In this document: positions 36,651 to 48,137 of the stretch, one piece after another
Layout of the letters: every line of letters begins with the position of its first letter
Position numbering within the stretch: the stretch's first letter is position 1
Source: Symbiodinium natans
Lineage: Eukaryota; Sar; Dinophyceae; Suessiales; Symbiodiniaceae
Reading direction: 5' to 3'
DNA length: 64,000 nt
Assembly: GCA_905221605.1 (NCBI GenBank)
Contig: CAJNDS010002854.1
Span: 62,001 to 126,000, forward strand
Made by a program: the position numbers and the translations under genes
Notes under the pieces: generated by a model
Told to the model about the DNA's origin: nothing
Seen by the model: only the letters and a program-made list of their open reading frames with translations
Database searches by the model: none

Positions 36651-37115
36651 CTAATAGGACATGCAAGTCCTCCTGTGTTTTGTTTTCAATGAAAGATCTC
36701 TCTCTCTCGGGGAAATGAGGAGAGGCAAGGGCGGTCTCTCATTTCCTACAAAGAGAGGGGCTTTCAGATGACCTATTAAAAGATAGAAGAAGTTCTCTCA
36801 CGTAGAAGATAGAAATTGATGAGTTGTGTCCTGTCCCATTTAAGGGATGGAGAAAGTCCTGCAAAACTGTTAGTTAGAGTAAAGGAGAGATCTCAAGTAG
36901 AAAAGGTAGAAGAGCTGTGTCATCTCCTATGAAGAGATAAACGGCTTCTCTGATGGCTTCTTCATTGATAGAGAAGCTATTTCTGAAAACTCGACATAGT
37001 AGAGAACTCTCTCTCTCCCATTTCCTGCGAAAAGCTAGAGGAGGTCTCTCACGACGTATTGCGAGACAGAGAAGCTCTTTCATGTACCAGATAGGAAACG
37101 GTAGAGCTGTGAGCC
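34980..37115. repeat. 0.9-kb higher-order tandem repeat, about 2.3 copies
   Basis: Copy 1 runs about 34985-35885, copy 2 about 35885-36800, and copy 3 is cut at about 37115. Shared markers include GAGAGATCTCAAG (35069, 35966, 36885), AGATAAACGGCTTC (35116, 36006, 36936), GCGAGATAGAGAAGCTCTTT (35231, 36150; one mismatch at 37062) and TGATGTCATCCATCTTGTTA (35480, 36373). Inside each copy are smaller units built around GAGAGCTCCTC and (CT)n runs. The frames it contains are short and not supported as genes. Confidence 0.85.
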
Positions 37116-37119
37116 GCCC

Positions 37120-38210
37120 TCAACCCTACATCCTCAACTTCATGTATACCCTAAGTTCATTCTTTTTAGGGTTTAGTTTAGGATTTGTGGTTTAGGATTT
37201 ACGGGTTTAGGGTTTGGGGCTTCGGTTCAGTGAACAATTATCTCAATCAATGAGGAAGTCCGTAACTTCTAGCGTGTATGTTGTTGCTTAGGAACAAATA
37301 TAAATGAAGCATTTTGCTTTGTTTTTTTAATACTACACATGCAAACTAAGCAAAAAGAACCCTAAAGGTATCAGCCACATATATATATATATATATACAT
37401 TATTTATATATTTATTTATTTATCTATTTATACTGATATTTATTTATGTATATTTATTGCACAGGACCGCCCCAAACCCACCTGGGCATGAATCTGAGAG
37501 CGCGCTGTGACCATGCGGTCCTTCACCTGAACTTGTTGAGAAAAAGCACAGCTCGTTTGGCAGGCCCCATGTTGGGTTTCCTGTTCTTGTTTAGTTTGAA
37601 GTTCAGAGGTTCACCATCCAGACAACAATCCCCCTAGGGACTGTGGCGCGCATCTGAAAGGAAGCTCTAAGTGACCACTTTATCGGACCCCGAAGCGTCT
37701 ACCCGGCTGCTGGAACCCAATCTCACTTGTTTCATAAGGTTTCGCCTCAAGAAAAAGGACATGCGAAGTCGAACTACGCAGTACATTAACTCTAACTCCA
37801 CACCCGAAGCTGCACACCCGAAGTCTGAAGCCCTCTCCTTTCTGAGGCTCTGCAGACCTAGGCACGGCAAGCACCCGAGCAACTGCTGCTTGATGCACCT
37901 GGGCTTCTGAGTGTTCAAATTCTTTCGAGGTCGATTCTGTAGGCCTTGGGCTGAGATCACAAACTGCCACCCGCAATGGCGCTCTGCAGTCACCCAATGT
38001 CACCCCCAAACTACCAATTGAGCGTGAGGTCTGCGAAGCTTGGGGTTTAGGGTTGGTCTTCCGGTGCTCGCTGCAGCAGGGCCCAGAACAACTGCAGGCC
38101 GGAAGCCCAGACCCACTCAGCCCGTACTCCCAAAAACACGTAACACTCTGTCTCCTCGTCTGCTAGTTCTTCTTCTTTGTATTACACCACCGAAGACCCC
38201 AAACAGTCAA
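37120..38210. other. No gene recognised; decayed TTTAGGG tract and AT run
   Basis: 37165-37222 is a degenerate telomere-like tract (TTTAGGGTTTAG, TTTAGGATT, GGGTTTAGGGTTTGGGG). 37378-37450 is (TA)n merging into TATTTATTTAT. The remainder shows only short frames. Confidence 0.5.
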
Positions 38211-38217
38211 AGGCACG

Positions 38218-38492
38218 TCAAAGAAACAGTGGAGACGACGGGAGACAAAGGGAGGCGAAGGGAGACAAAGAAAGGCGAGGAGCATAGCAACCCGCCAAAG
38301 CCACCCACATGAAGGGAGACAAAGGGAAACCAAGGGAGACACAGGGAGACAAAGGGAGACGAAGGGAGACAAAGGGAGGGAGTCAAAGGGAGACAAAGGG
38401 AGGCAAAGGGAGACAAAGGGAGACAAAGGGAGGCAAAAGGAGACAAAGGGAGACAAAGGGCGACAAAGGGAGACAAAGGGCAAAGGGAGGCA
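38218..38492. repeat. (GGGAGACAAA)n minisatellite
   Basis: About 22 imperfect 10-bp units, with variants GGGAGGCAAA and GGGAGACGAA. It is open on both strands as Lys/Gly/Asp/Arg or Pro/Leu/Ser/Phe runs. Confidence 0.95.
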
Positions 38493-38595
38493 AGAAGGCC
38501 AGGAACCCGGCAACAGTCCTCAGAATGAATTTTGAACCCCAACAGTAAACTGTTTTGGGGAAAAACAGGAGAGGGGCATGGAAGCCCCTGCCCTT

Positions 38596-38792
38596 TTCTT
38601 CTTCTTCTTATTATTATTATTTTTCTTCTTCGTCTTCTGCTTCTGCTTCTTCTGCTTCTTTTTCTTATTATTATTCTTCTTTTTCTTCTTCTTCTTCTTC
38701 TTCTTCTTCTTCTTCTTCTTCTTCTTCTTCTTCTTCTTCTTCTTCTTCTTCTTCTTCTTCTTCTTCTTCTTCTTCTTCTTCCTTTTCTTCCC
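38596..38792. repeat. (TTC)n / (TTA)n trinucleotide repeat
   Basis: Mixed TTC, TTA and TGC triplets resolve into about 35 perfect TTC units. It reads as poly-Phe, poly-Ser, poly-Leu or, on the minus strand, poly-Glu. It has no supported gene context. Confidence 0.95.
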
Positions 38793-38799
38793 TCCGTGT

Positions 38800-39830
38800 G
38801 AGCGGGGGCATCCTCAGCGGTCCCTGAACCACCACCCCCAAAGTCCGCAAGTCAGCACTCTCCATCTTCTGACATGACTCCCTCAATGTGTCTCGAATGT
38901 TTAGAAGGTAAGGTGCAGAGTTCGTCAGCTCCACAGTCGACTTGCGGGCGCTCTGCAGTCGGGCCACCGCAGCCTGCCGAACCGCCTGGCATGCTTCGCC
39001 CTAAATCCTGCAGCTTCTCCGCAACCCAGCCCCACAAAGCAACGCTTAGACCCCCCGACCCCCCCCCCCCCAAAGCCTAACCTATAAACTCCAAGTTTAA
39101 ACCCCAAGCCCTAACTTGGAAGTTTTAGACTCTCTAATCTCTCCTCACTGCGCTCTAACCCCCACTCTCGAGGCCCTAACCTCGAGACTTTTAGGGCCTT
39201 TGAAATATACATGTCTGGACCTCTGACTTTATGGCTTAGAGGCTCAATGGTTTGGCTACAGCTGACAGCCTAGGCTCATACGGTGAAGCAAAGCCAGACC
39301 ACTCGTGGATATCCGAGCAAGGTAGCTTACTGACGAGGCCCTAAACCCGACCTGAGCGGAACCCCGATTGAACCAAAACAAAAGCACACATCTTTGCCCA
39401 AAAGCACTCATGAGCACTCTTCTGCTCTGCAGTTAGGTCCCACCTGGGCTGTCGTGAGTGCCTTCTGGCGAAGCACCTGCGGGCAGCGAACGGCAGCCTC
39501 AAGCCTCGCAAGCCTCGAAAGCCTCGACAAATTGCCACAAGATGCAACAAACGACCAACAAAACCTTCTGCTTTGTGGCGTTCCTTGCAGGGTGCTCTGT
39601 TTTCGTCTGCTTTCTGTTTCCGCCCGCTCCGCCCGCTCCGCCCGCTCCGCGCCTCGGAGTTCTTGCCAGCCCAGGCCTTGAGGCCCTCCGTGCGGAGCTC
39701 GGTGTAGCTGCCGGCCACGGCGGCGCGGGCCGCTGTAACCTTTCACAGCTCAGCTTCAGCTTCGGGACGACTTGTGCTGAAGACACTCCACCCCAAAAGC
39801 CCTGCAATTCAGACAATAAACAGAAAAGGA
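38800..39830. other. No gene recognised
   Basis: Frames at 39341-39816 overlap on both strands in a GC-rich stretch with CCGCTCCGCC repeats (39620-39650). None is clearly protein-coding. Confidence 0.35.
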
Positions 39831-39834
39831 CAGA

Positions 39835-39962
39835 GAGAAATAGAGAGCGAGAGCGAGAGCGAGAGCGAGAGGGAGAGGGAGAGGGAGAGCGAGAGGGGGA
39901 GGGGGAGGGGGGGGAGGGAGAGGGGCAGGGGCAGGGACAGGGACAGACAAGGACAGAGAAAT
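39835..39962. repeat. GAGAGC / GAGAGG / GGGACA purine minisatellite
   Basis: Hexamer repeats GAGAGC then GAGAGG, followed by GGGGGA and GGGACA units. It lies just outside the left terminal inverted repeat of the element at 40018-41947. Confidence 0.9.
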
Positions 39963-40309
39963 GGACAAAGAGAGGGAAGGGGACAGAACACCGAAGAAGA
40001 GTCAGAACGAAGGGGTGGAGTTTTTTTTGGGTCTTTTTTTTTTTTTTTTTTTTGGGGGGGGGGGGCCTTTTTTTTTTTTTTGGTCGATTTTCTTGGTTTT
40101 CTCTAGGAAAAACCCTACTTTCCTTGCATTTTGGACGGATTTTCTGTAATTTCCCTTCGGTTTTCGTTGGTTTTTTTCATAGGGAAACCTATTGTTTTAC
40201 ATTTTGGACGGATTTCCTGTAATTTCCCTTAGGTTTTCCTTGGTTTTTCCTAGGGGGAAAACCCTATTTTCCTTACATTTTGGACAGATATCCTGTCATT
40301 TCCTTCGTT

Positions 40310-41590
40310 TTTTGGGCTTTGAAGCACGCTTGGTACGGCTTAAAAGAAGCGGGGGGGGTTGGGGGGTGGGGGGGGGGGCAGCCCCCCCACTTGCAAACAC
40401 CTCTTGGGCTTTGAAGCACGCTCTGCACGGCTTCAAAAAAAAAAGAGCGGGGGGGGCGCAGCCCCCCCATTTGCAAACACAATGCACACACGATGTTTTT
40501 CAATTAGTTTCTTGGGCTTTGAAGCACGCTTGGTACAGCTTAAAAGAAGCGGGGGGGTTGGGGACGCTGTGCCCCCCATTTGCAAACACCCTGCTCACAT
40601 GATGGGTTTCAACTACTTTCTTGCGCTTTGGCTGAAAGAAAGCGGGGGGGTTGGGGGGGGCGCAGCCCCCCCCATTTGCAATGCTCACACGATGTTTTTC
40701 AACTAGTTTCTTGGGCTTTGAAGCACGCTTGGTACGGCTTAAAAGAAGCGGGGGGGGTTGGGGGAGGGGCGCAGCCCCCCCCCATTTGCAAACACAATGC
40801 TCACATGATGGGTGTCAACAAGTTTCTTGGGCTTTGAAGCGCGCTCTGCACGGCTTAAAAAAAAAGAAAAAGCGGGGGGGTTGGGGGGGGCGCAGCCCCC
40901 CCCATTTGCAAACACAATGCTCACACGATGTTTTTTCAACTAGTTTCTTGGGCTTTGAAGCACGCTTGGTACAGCTTGAAAGAAGCGGGGTTCTGCAAAC
41001 ACCCTGCTCACATGATGGGTTTCAACCAGTTTCTTGGGCTTCGGCTGAAAAAAAAAGCGGGGGGGTTGGGGGGGGGCGCAGCCCCCCCATTTGCAAACAC
41101 AATGCTCACACGATGTTTTTCAACTAGTTTCTTGGGCTTTGAACGGCTTAAAAAAAGCGGGGGGGTTGGGGGGTCTGCGCCCCCCATTTGCAAACACCCT
41201 GCTCACATGATGGGTGTCAACAAGTTTCTTGGGCTTTGAAGCGCGCTCTGCACGGCTTAAAAAAAAGCGGGGGGGTTGGGGGGGGCGCAGCCCCCCCCAT
41301 TTGCAAACACAATGCTCACACGATGTTTTTTCAACTAGTTTCTTGGGCTTTGAAGCACGCTTGGTACGGCTTAAAAGAAGCGGGGGGGGTTGGGGGGGGG
41401 GCAGCCCCCCCCCCATTTGCAAACACCCTGCTCACATGATGGGTGTCAACAAGTTTCTTGGGCTTTGAAGCACGCTCTGCACGGCTTAAAAAAAGCGGGG
41501 GGGTTGGGGGGGGCGCAGCCCCCCCCATTTGCAAACACAATGCTCACACGATGTTTTTCAACTAGTTTCTTGGGCTTCGAAGCACGCTTC
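40310..41590. repeat. About 110-bp tandem array, about 13 units
   Basis: Units begin at CTTGGGCTTTGAAGCACGCT (near 40314, 40405, 40511, 40709, 40828, 40949, 41130, 41228, 41344, 41458, 41570), plus shortened units near 40620 and 41034. Each contains a G-run followed by GCGCAGC and a C-run, a perfect hairpin, and then ATTTGCAAACAC. Units alternate between CACAATGCTCACACGATGTT and CACCCTGCTCACATGATGGG endings, so the real period may be a dimer. All open frames inside are repeat products. Confidence 0.92.
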
Positions 41591-41752
41591 CTTTCTTCCT
41601 TCCTTGCTTCCTTCCTTTCTTCCTTCCTTTCTTCCTTCCTTGCTTCCTTCCTTTCTTCCTTCCCTCCTTTCTTCCTTCCTTCCTTCCTTCCTTCCTTGTT
41701 TTCTTCCTTTCTTTCATCCTTCCTTCCTTCCTTTCTTTCCTTCTTTCCTTCT
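41585..41752. repeat. (CTTCCTTCCTTT)n pyrimidine tract
   Basis: CTTTCTTCCTTCCTTGCTTC-type units lie between the last array unit and the right inverted repeat of the element. Confidence 0.9.
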
Positions 41753-42090
41753 AAAACCTACCAGAAATAACGCTTTCCTATGAAACCACAGAGAAATTAC
41801 TGTTTTTCGTACGAAAAACCACGAAAATGCATCAAATCCTTTAAAAATGTGGAGGGAATGGTGGTTTTCTTAGGAAAAACCAAGAAAATCGACCAAAAAA
41901 AAAAAAAGGCCAAAAAAAAAAAAAAAAAAAATACCCAAAAAAATAGGCCCTCCAGAACGAAGCCCAGACAAAGAACCTGCATGTATTGTGAATTTTGAAG
42001 ACTGGTCTCCCTTGACTGGCAAAAAATCTCCATTCTACAACCGTCCAAAAGGCAGGAATCAAGAAACGAAATACAAAACGACGAGGACCA

Positions 42091-44674
42091 CTACTTCTGA
42101 GTCACTTCTACTTCTGTCTCCATGAACCGCCCGAAAGGATTGCAGATCATCCAGTTCGTGACATGGAAGCCTACCGCAAAGACACGCAAAGTTTGCTGCT
42201 CCACCACTAGGTCACCACTACGCTGATTCACAAGAGGGCTGACATGGCCGACGGGAGTGCTTAGCAATCTGGTCACAAAGGCCCGACTCTTCTGCGAGTA
42301 GCGGTCTCTGGGATCTCTTTTGGCTGGCTAGCTATGGACGCGAGAAATAGAAAAGAGCAAGTCTCTTTGTTGGTCATCCTTGCCAGCGCCCTCTATGCTG
42401 GCACTGGTTCGGCCTCCAGCCCAGGCTTCCTCTGCTCCTTGGCCCTTTGATTGTAGAATCATTGTAGTCTTGTGGCATTGTAGTCTCGAGCTGGCGACCT
42501 CGGAGAGGTCTTCTCGGCCCTGGCCTTGTGCGTGGCTTTGTCTTGCAGCGCGCTCGTCCGTGGGTGCGATAGACAGGAAAGCCGAACGAAGATCACAGGA
42601 TACTCAATGCTCAATCCAGTACGGAAACTTGCAATTTGCCTGGGTAAGAGGGGGCGAGTGACGGCTTGAACAATGATGCGTCATGTCAGGCCGCATGAAG
42701 TTTCATGTAGATTCTTCCCGCGCTGGTTGCCCCAAAAATTCTACACGTCATTGACATCCTCGGCGGACCTGATGTGGTGCCCCTTCTCTCTCCCAACTTT
42801 GCGGTGCTCTCCTCAGCCCTCTAGGTCAGCACCATCGCACCATTTGGACGGTGTCTCTCGTGGTTTCGGGTTTCAGAGCCCGCCTGTAGACAGTGAGTGG
42901 TCGGCACCGGCGAGGAATTGGCAAGGTACTGATTCCAGAGCGCCATGATGGCTGGAACTCACATGTGGTGTTGCAGATCTCCTTGGGTTCGTTGGCCTCG
43001 TCGGTCTTAAAACCTCGAGTCTCGTTCCTAGGCCTCAAAATTACTGTGCAGATTTTGCCCCAAGGCTCTAGCTGCAGATTCTGCTTTACTGGCGGCTGAT
43101 GCTCAATTCACAATTTTCAGGGCCAGGTCATTGTTTGTAGTGAACGGCTCGTACCGGGCGAGCGCCGTTTGGCTCTACAAGTCGTGTTGGACGGAGCTTG
43201 CACCGGCTGTCACCGGCTGTAGGTACTGCAGGTACGATTTTGCCATCTTGGCAAAGCCCTATCTTGGGACTCATCTTCTTCAAAGACTCAACGTCGAACT
43301 GCAGTGTCTGCAGTGCGCGAGCCTCACCCTTGTCGGACATGGCTCTCAAGGCTTCCTACTTGCATTGTTGTGGCAAGAGATCTTGCGGTTCAGGTGTTCT
43401 TTAAAGAAGCGTCTGTAGCGTCTTCAAGCAGCTGCACCACTACACCTGCAAGAAGCACACCATCAAGAAAGGCAAGTTATCCATTAGGGACATCGGGGCC
43501 TGGCTCAGGACAGCCACTTTGGCAGCCGCTGCCTTGTCAACTGTTTCCTGCCGCAGCCACACTTGCGTAGAAAAAGCAGCATGATGCAGCTTGCAAACCA
43601 AAACACACTCCTGACTCCCAAGCGACAAAACGGATGAGAGTCGAAGGGAGGCCCGAACTGCAGCCCTCAGGAAGCCGCATTTCCTTCATCTTGTTCTTCG
43701 CCATCGTCTGGGCAGCGTTCGCCGACTCAGTCACCTGAAGCTGCAAAGACGGAATTTTGAAAGAGAGAGAGAGAGAGAAGAGGGAGAGAGAGAGAGAGGG
43801 AGAAGAAAGAAAGAAGCAAAGAACAATCATTCTACTCTGCCCGTGCCCGTCTCAAGCCTGAGCCCTACACCATACACTTTCACCTTGAACCTGTAGCCCA
43901 TGTGATTCGTGATGCTCGTGAACTGTTTTGTCTCGCCGAGAAGGCAGCTGTGAAGTTAATACCACTGGCAGCTTCCGAGCCGTGCATCCGATTAGCTCAG
44001 GTCCGGGCGGAGGTCTTCAGCCTCTCGGCCGATGCGAGCGCCTCCGTGCGGACGTTCAGCACAGTGGCCTCTGCAGCAGGCAAGGGTTCCGTACGCTGCC
44101 CCAACCGCTGAACCTCGCTTGGGTTCAGTAAAGTCCCTGAAGCCTCAACCCTCGGGTTGAGAGGGTTCAGGGCTCAGGTGCCGCAGCCGATGTGGGAGAA
44201 AAATCGCGCTCGGCCTGAACTCGGATTCAGTTCGTCGCATTTGGAGCTACGGATTGGCAACTTGGGCCTCTCGCTTTTCATCATGGTTTAGGGCTGAGAG
44301 CTGGGCCTGAGTTTTAGGGCTGCGGTTTCTAGATCGCAGGAGCTCAGTTGAAGGTTTAAAGTGCAAAGCCTGGAGTCTAGATGAGTTTAGGATTACAAGA
44401 AAGGGTTACAAGAAATTTCGAAACTCGGACATTCTCTGTTAGCCGACATTTTGCCAGGTTCGTCGACTTTAGGGTTAAGCCTTCCTTGTGTCATTTAAGT
44501 TCAGCTGCTTGGCCTATGCCCTCCCTGAAACACTGAAAACCCTGAATCCTGTGAACCGTGTGACGTGCGACGTGTCTCAGAGTCAGAGTCAGGTCATTCG
44601 GAGGATTCGGAGGCCTTGGCCAACTCGGTCGCACTGGTCACGCGCGCACGCACAGCTGCAACGATCTCGGAGAC
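42091..44674 (-). CDS. Multi-exon gene of unknown function (3' half)
   Basis: Minus-strand exons in order: 44674-about 44600 (VSEIVAAVRARVTSATELAK), about 44100-44010 (EATVLNVRTEALASAERLK), 43740-43664 (LQVTESANAAQTMAKNKMKE), about 43567-43447 (WLRQETVDKAAAAKVAVLSQ), about 43341-43236 (MSDKGEARALQTLQFDVESL), 43071-about 42926 (LEPWGKICTVILRPRNETRG) and the terminal exon about 42325-42091 (VNQRSGDLVVEQQTLRVFAV, ending METEVEVTQK and a stop). The first exons look helical and Ala/Glu-rich, as in a coiled coil. The last three look globular, with several cysteines. Plausible borders include GTACC donor at 43235 and TTTGCAG acceptor at 43741. I recognise no family. The set may continue upstream near 45.2 or 45.8 kb. 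Confidence 0.42.
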
Positions 44675-44699
44675 CTTCAATGAAGTCAGAAAAGATTAA

Positions 44700-47600
44700 G
44701 CCACGAAGCCAGATCAAGAAGCAGCAGAAGCACCAAGAGTGGGACGGAACACCCAACCTGCCCACGCAAGATCGTGAACGCCTCGGACATCCCTGCACCA
44801 TGCCAAGCCCCTACATGTTATCGTTCCTAAAGCATTAGAGCGATTGAAATCCACCAGCCACCCACTCCAAAAGGGCTGGGCTCTTTAGCCCCCTCAGAGA
44901 GCCCCGACGAAATCCTCCCTCCCCCTGAGCCTTCATGCTGGGCGGGGTCGCAATCGGCGGATTCAGGGCTGGTAGCTTGAGCAGGATGCTTGGAGCCGAC
45001 ATGCGGGCAGGGTCTGGGGTTTTGGGCTTCAGGCTTGTAGGTTACGTTCAGAGCAGTGTGTATGTGTAGGGTGACGCGGGGTCCAGGTCAGCCTATCGCA
45101 TCAGCTGCAGATCTTGGCACTGACCCCCACCCAGATGTAGGCTCAGCCACTGCTGGTCGCAGTGGAGTTCTCGCTGTTTCGCGACACAGCCACCGCGAAG
45201 ACCTTTGGCGGCGCTGCAGTCCTGTCTTGCAAGGCTTAAGACACCTAAATTCCAAGCCCGCAGTTGATTTAGGTCCTCAGGCCTTGCATGTGTCACTATG
45301 AAACTAAGATTCACAAGCCAAAGCTCTGAGGCCCCGAGGTGCGTGGCAGGCCCTCTGTAGGCTCCGCAGCTCACTTGGGCACTCAACCCTTTCACCGTTT
45401 CCCTCACATTTCTGGGTTCGAGAGGGACTATTGGACACGTGCCGTTTCCCTGGCCTCGTGGGATCACCCGGCACATCTCCCGGCCCCTCGAGCCTTTGCC
45501 AAAAGTTGGAGGCAATTGAGGGTTTCGGGGTTCGGGGGAGGCCAGGGCCATGCACCTCTAGAGCTTGTCTTGGGCCTTTAGGGTGTCCGGGTTTGGGGCT
45601 GAGGCAAGTTTAGGCAGTTTAGGAGTTCGGGGCTTGGAGATCGTTCTTGCAGAGTCTAGAGCTCTGCTTAACTTGAAACCCAGCCCGTGGCTTCACGCAA
45701 TCACACACAATGCCTGCAAGCAGCATTGCGACCAGCCCTGCCAGTTCAAAGAGCCTCGACGCGGAAGCGCATAAAGCTCGAACGGCAGTACCTAGCACTA
45801 TCTGCCCCAGTGGCTGGCGCAGCATGAGCAGAGATGGCGGCGGAAGCAAGAAACAACCCTCTGGGTGAAGGGCAGATGTCACCTTCGCCATCTCGCAGCC
45901 AGGTACACGCTGAGCACTTGTTTTCTGGCAGGTGCTGCCCCTCCAATGATTTGGAGGCAAGTCTACTGTGCTGCGACTTAGCCGGTGTGCGGGAATCTGT
46001 GGTGGTCTCCCTCGGAGGCCAGTGCCCCTGGGGTCGGGGGAAGTTGGCGGCCAGAAAAGGTGGTGTTCAGTGGGGTGGGGTGACTTGGAGTGTCCCAGTG
46101 GCCGCTCAACTTCTCGAATTGCTGCCCGGTTTATTGTTCAGGGTTCAGGATTTAGGGCTTAGCTGGCTGTGCTTAACTGTGATGCAACGGTACTTGGACG
46201 TGTTCCACAAAAAGCACGCAAAGATCCCAAGCAGATTTGCCTGCAGCTCCCGCAACTAAGCTTTTATTTTGCGTGTTAGGGCCGAGGGTTTCGAAGCTTT
46301 GGGCTTATGGCTTCGGCGGCTTCAGGGTTTAGCTCTCGGGGGTGGCCCACAGCAAAAAATTTGAGATCGCTTCTTGGCTCTCCAGTTCACCACACAAATG
46401 GAGACCTGACCTGGTATACCTGCATCCGAAAGCCCCAACCGCCCACCAAGTTGCTACCTTGATATGCTACTGCGATTCATGGGTTATCTGCTCATTCTCG
46501 CGGGGCGCTGGCAGTTGCATCCCCCTGCGCTGCCGAAAGCAGGGCTGTGGAAAGTATGGGCTTTCAGGGCTCACAACTCAAGACTCTAGGTTTACGTTTT
46601 GCATTCGGATACTCAGAAAACATTTGCATCCCTAAGACCGTACTGGTAGCACTACAACCCAACACTGGACTCCTTAACATTCTAACACTCTCCCTCACCA
46701 TTGCAGGGCTTTTACTCCAAACCCAGAGCTCTACTTTGTTGGGTTAGGGCTTGGGGTGTCCATTCTTTGGAGCTTCCTTCGGCACAGCAGTGCAGGGAGT
46801 TGGGTCCAGTGCGAGCTTACGCATCGAATTGCCACCCTCAGGAGCCAACTAGAAGCATGGAGTGCAGTCGGCTAGGGGTTGAGGTCCGGGCCTCTTTGGG
46901 TTGGCCTATCATACCTCAGGGGCTCAGGCCAGATGTGGGAACTTGACGATAAGAGCTAGCGAATCAGGGACCAGCTCCTCTCGTGCGAAATGTCTTTGCG
47001 CGCATCTCTTCTGGGATGGCTGGAAAAGATATCGGTGCTGCTGCACCCTGCGCAAAGCCTCCTGAATCTTTCCACGCACGCCTGTACTAGTAGATTAGGG
47101 TCACCCTCTCAAGATGCACCTCTCATGCAGTGCTAGCTGAACCCCCAAACCACGAAGCCAGACCGGCAAGTCTTCTGATGGGCCCAGAAGTCCAGCAGCC
47201 CCAGTCCGAAAAATCAGCAAACAACCAAAATCCCAACAACATTTGAAAACCCAAAGCCTCAGTTTCCTGGCCGCAACCCTGCAAGATAAGACCAGTTTGA
47301 AGCCCAGTTTAACTCTTTTGGTCGCGCGCGCGGGGGAGGGAGGGGGAGGGGGCTTTGCCACGTTCCGCTGCAAGATCACTCCATCAGAGATGCCTCCTGA
47401 AGTTGATACTGGGTTTCGACGGTTTTGGGTTTGAAGGCATTGGGGGCATCGGGGAGGCTCAGGTTTGGCTTGGGTTTTGGAGTTTGCTGTGTTTCTTGGC
47501 ACGGCGAATGTCAGGCTTTAGACTTTTGGAAGCTTTCGAAAGGTTCGTGACATACGAGGTGCAGCTATGGCCCGAGTGGAAGGCCATCCAGCACCTTTTG

Positions 47601-48130
47601 CCCAACACCATCGCCGTCTGAAGCGGAAAAAAGTCCATCACGACTTCTTCTACAGCGAGTGGCAAGAACAGTGCAGAAATGTGATGATCCATCATTTCAA
47701 CATTTTTGAACACTGGGGAAGCTCAGATTCGCTCCTGTGACGGCCGGCTCGCCTCGCCATGGGGCCTTCTGCTCTGACACATCACAGAAGGTCTGCGCGG
47801 CGTTGTGAGAAAGCGCTTGTCGCTGGATAGGGACTCGTGTCGGGGTCAGGATTCGAAAACATCTCAAGCCAAATCCTTAGCAGCAGTGAAGGCAAACAGG
47901 AAACACGGACATCACCTTCGAAACGGCGGTGGCTGGTATGGCGGTGTGCCACCTACAAACGAGTACAAGCGCTTGGTGGGGTGCTTTCATAAACTGCCTC
48001 CACCCCGTATCACTGCAACCTAAACAACGACCGTACGGCAAACTCGGATTTCGAGATTAACGCAGTAACCTCTGCGGGAGCCATTGCGGTTTCCATTGTT
48101 TGGGGGGTGCCAATTCCCAGCCTCTGCGCG
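44700..48130. other. No gene firmly recognised
   Basis: Weak minus-strand exon-like pieces occur at about 45230-45160 (PPKVFAVAVSRNSENSTAT) and about 45850-45780. G-runs and GGCTTAGGG phrases are common. The plus-strand small ORF at 47567 is listed separately. Confidence 0.3.
47567..47740 (+). CDS. Small plus-strand ORF, 57 codons
   Basis: Reads from ATG MARVEGHPAPFAQHHRRLKR, then KVHHDFFYSEWQEQCRNVMI, to a TGA at 47738-47740. The composition is balanced and not repeat-derived. An overlapping plus frame upstream (FERFVTYEVQLWPEWKAIQH) may be the true preceding sequence, joined by a junction I could not place. Function unknown. Confidence 0.22.
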   Translation: MARVEGHPAPFAQHHRRLKRKKVHHDFFYSEWQEQCRNVMIHHFNIFEHWGSSDSLL

Positions 48131-48137
48131 GCCCTTC

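Larger units (their letters stand above)
40018..41947. mobile_element. Candidate TIR element carrying a tandem array
   Basis: The two ends are inverted copies. The left end reads inward TTTTTTTGGGTC, a T-run, GGCC-type junction, T-run, then GGTCGATTTTCTTGGTTTT (40081-40100). The right end (41947 leftward, reverse complement) reads TTTTTTTGGGTA, T-run, GGCC, T-run, then GGTCGATTTTCTTGGTTTT. Similarity continues inward in weaker form (GTAATTTC, TTTCATAGG) for about 200 bp on each side (about 40021-40300 and 41765-41947). Between them lie only the tandem array (40310-41590) and a CTTCC-type tract. No transposase is present, so if mobile it is non-autonomous. A target-site duplication could not be identified because of the homopolymers. 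Confidence 0.55.

Noticed and set aside
39458-40222. 254-codon plus frame
   Set aside because: It runs through the GAGAGC minisatellite and the poly-T/poly-G inverted repeat end of the element; repeat-driven.
40359-41540. Many 60-160-codon frames with GGG/PPP motifs
   Set aside because: All arise from the tandem array; the same peptide recurs in each unit and on both strands.
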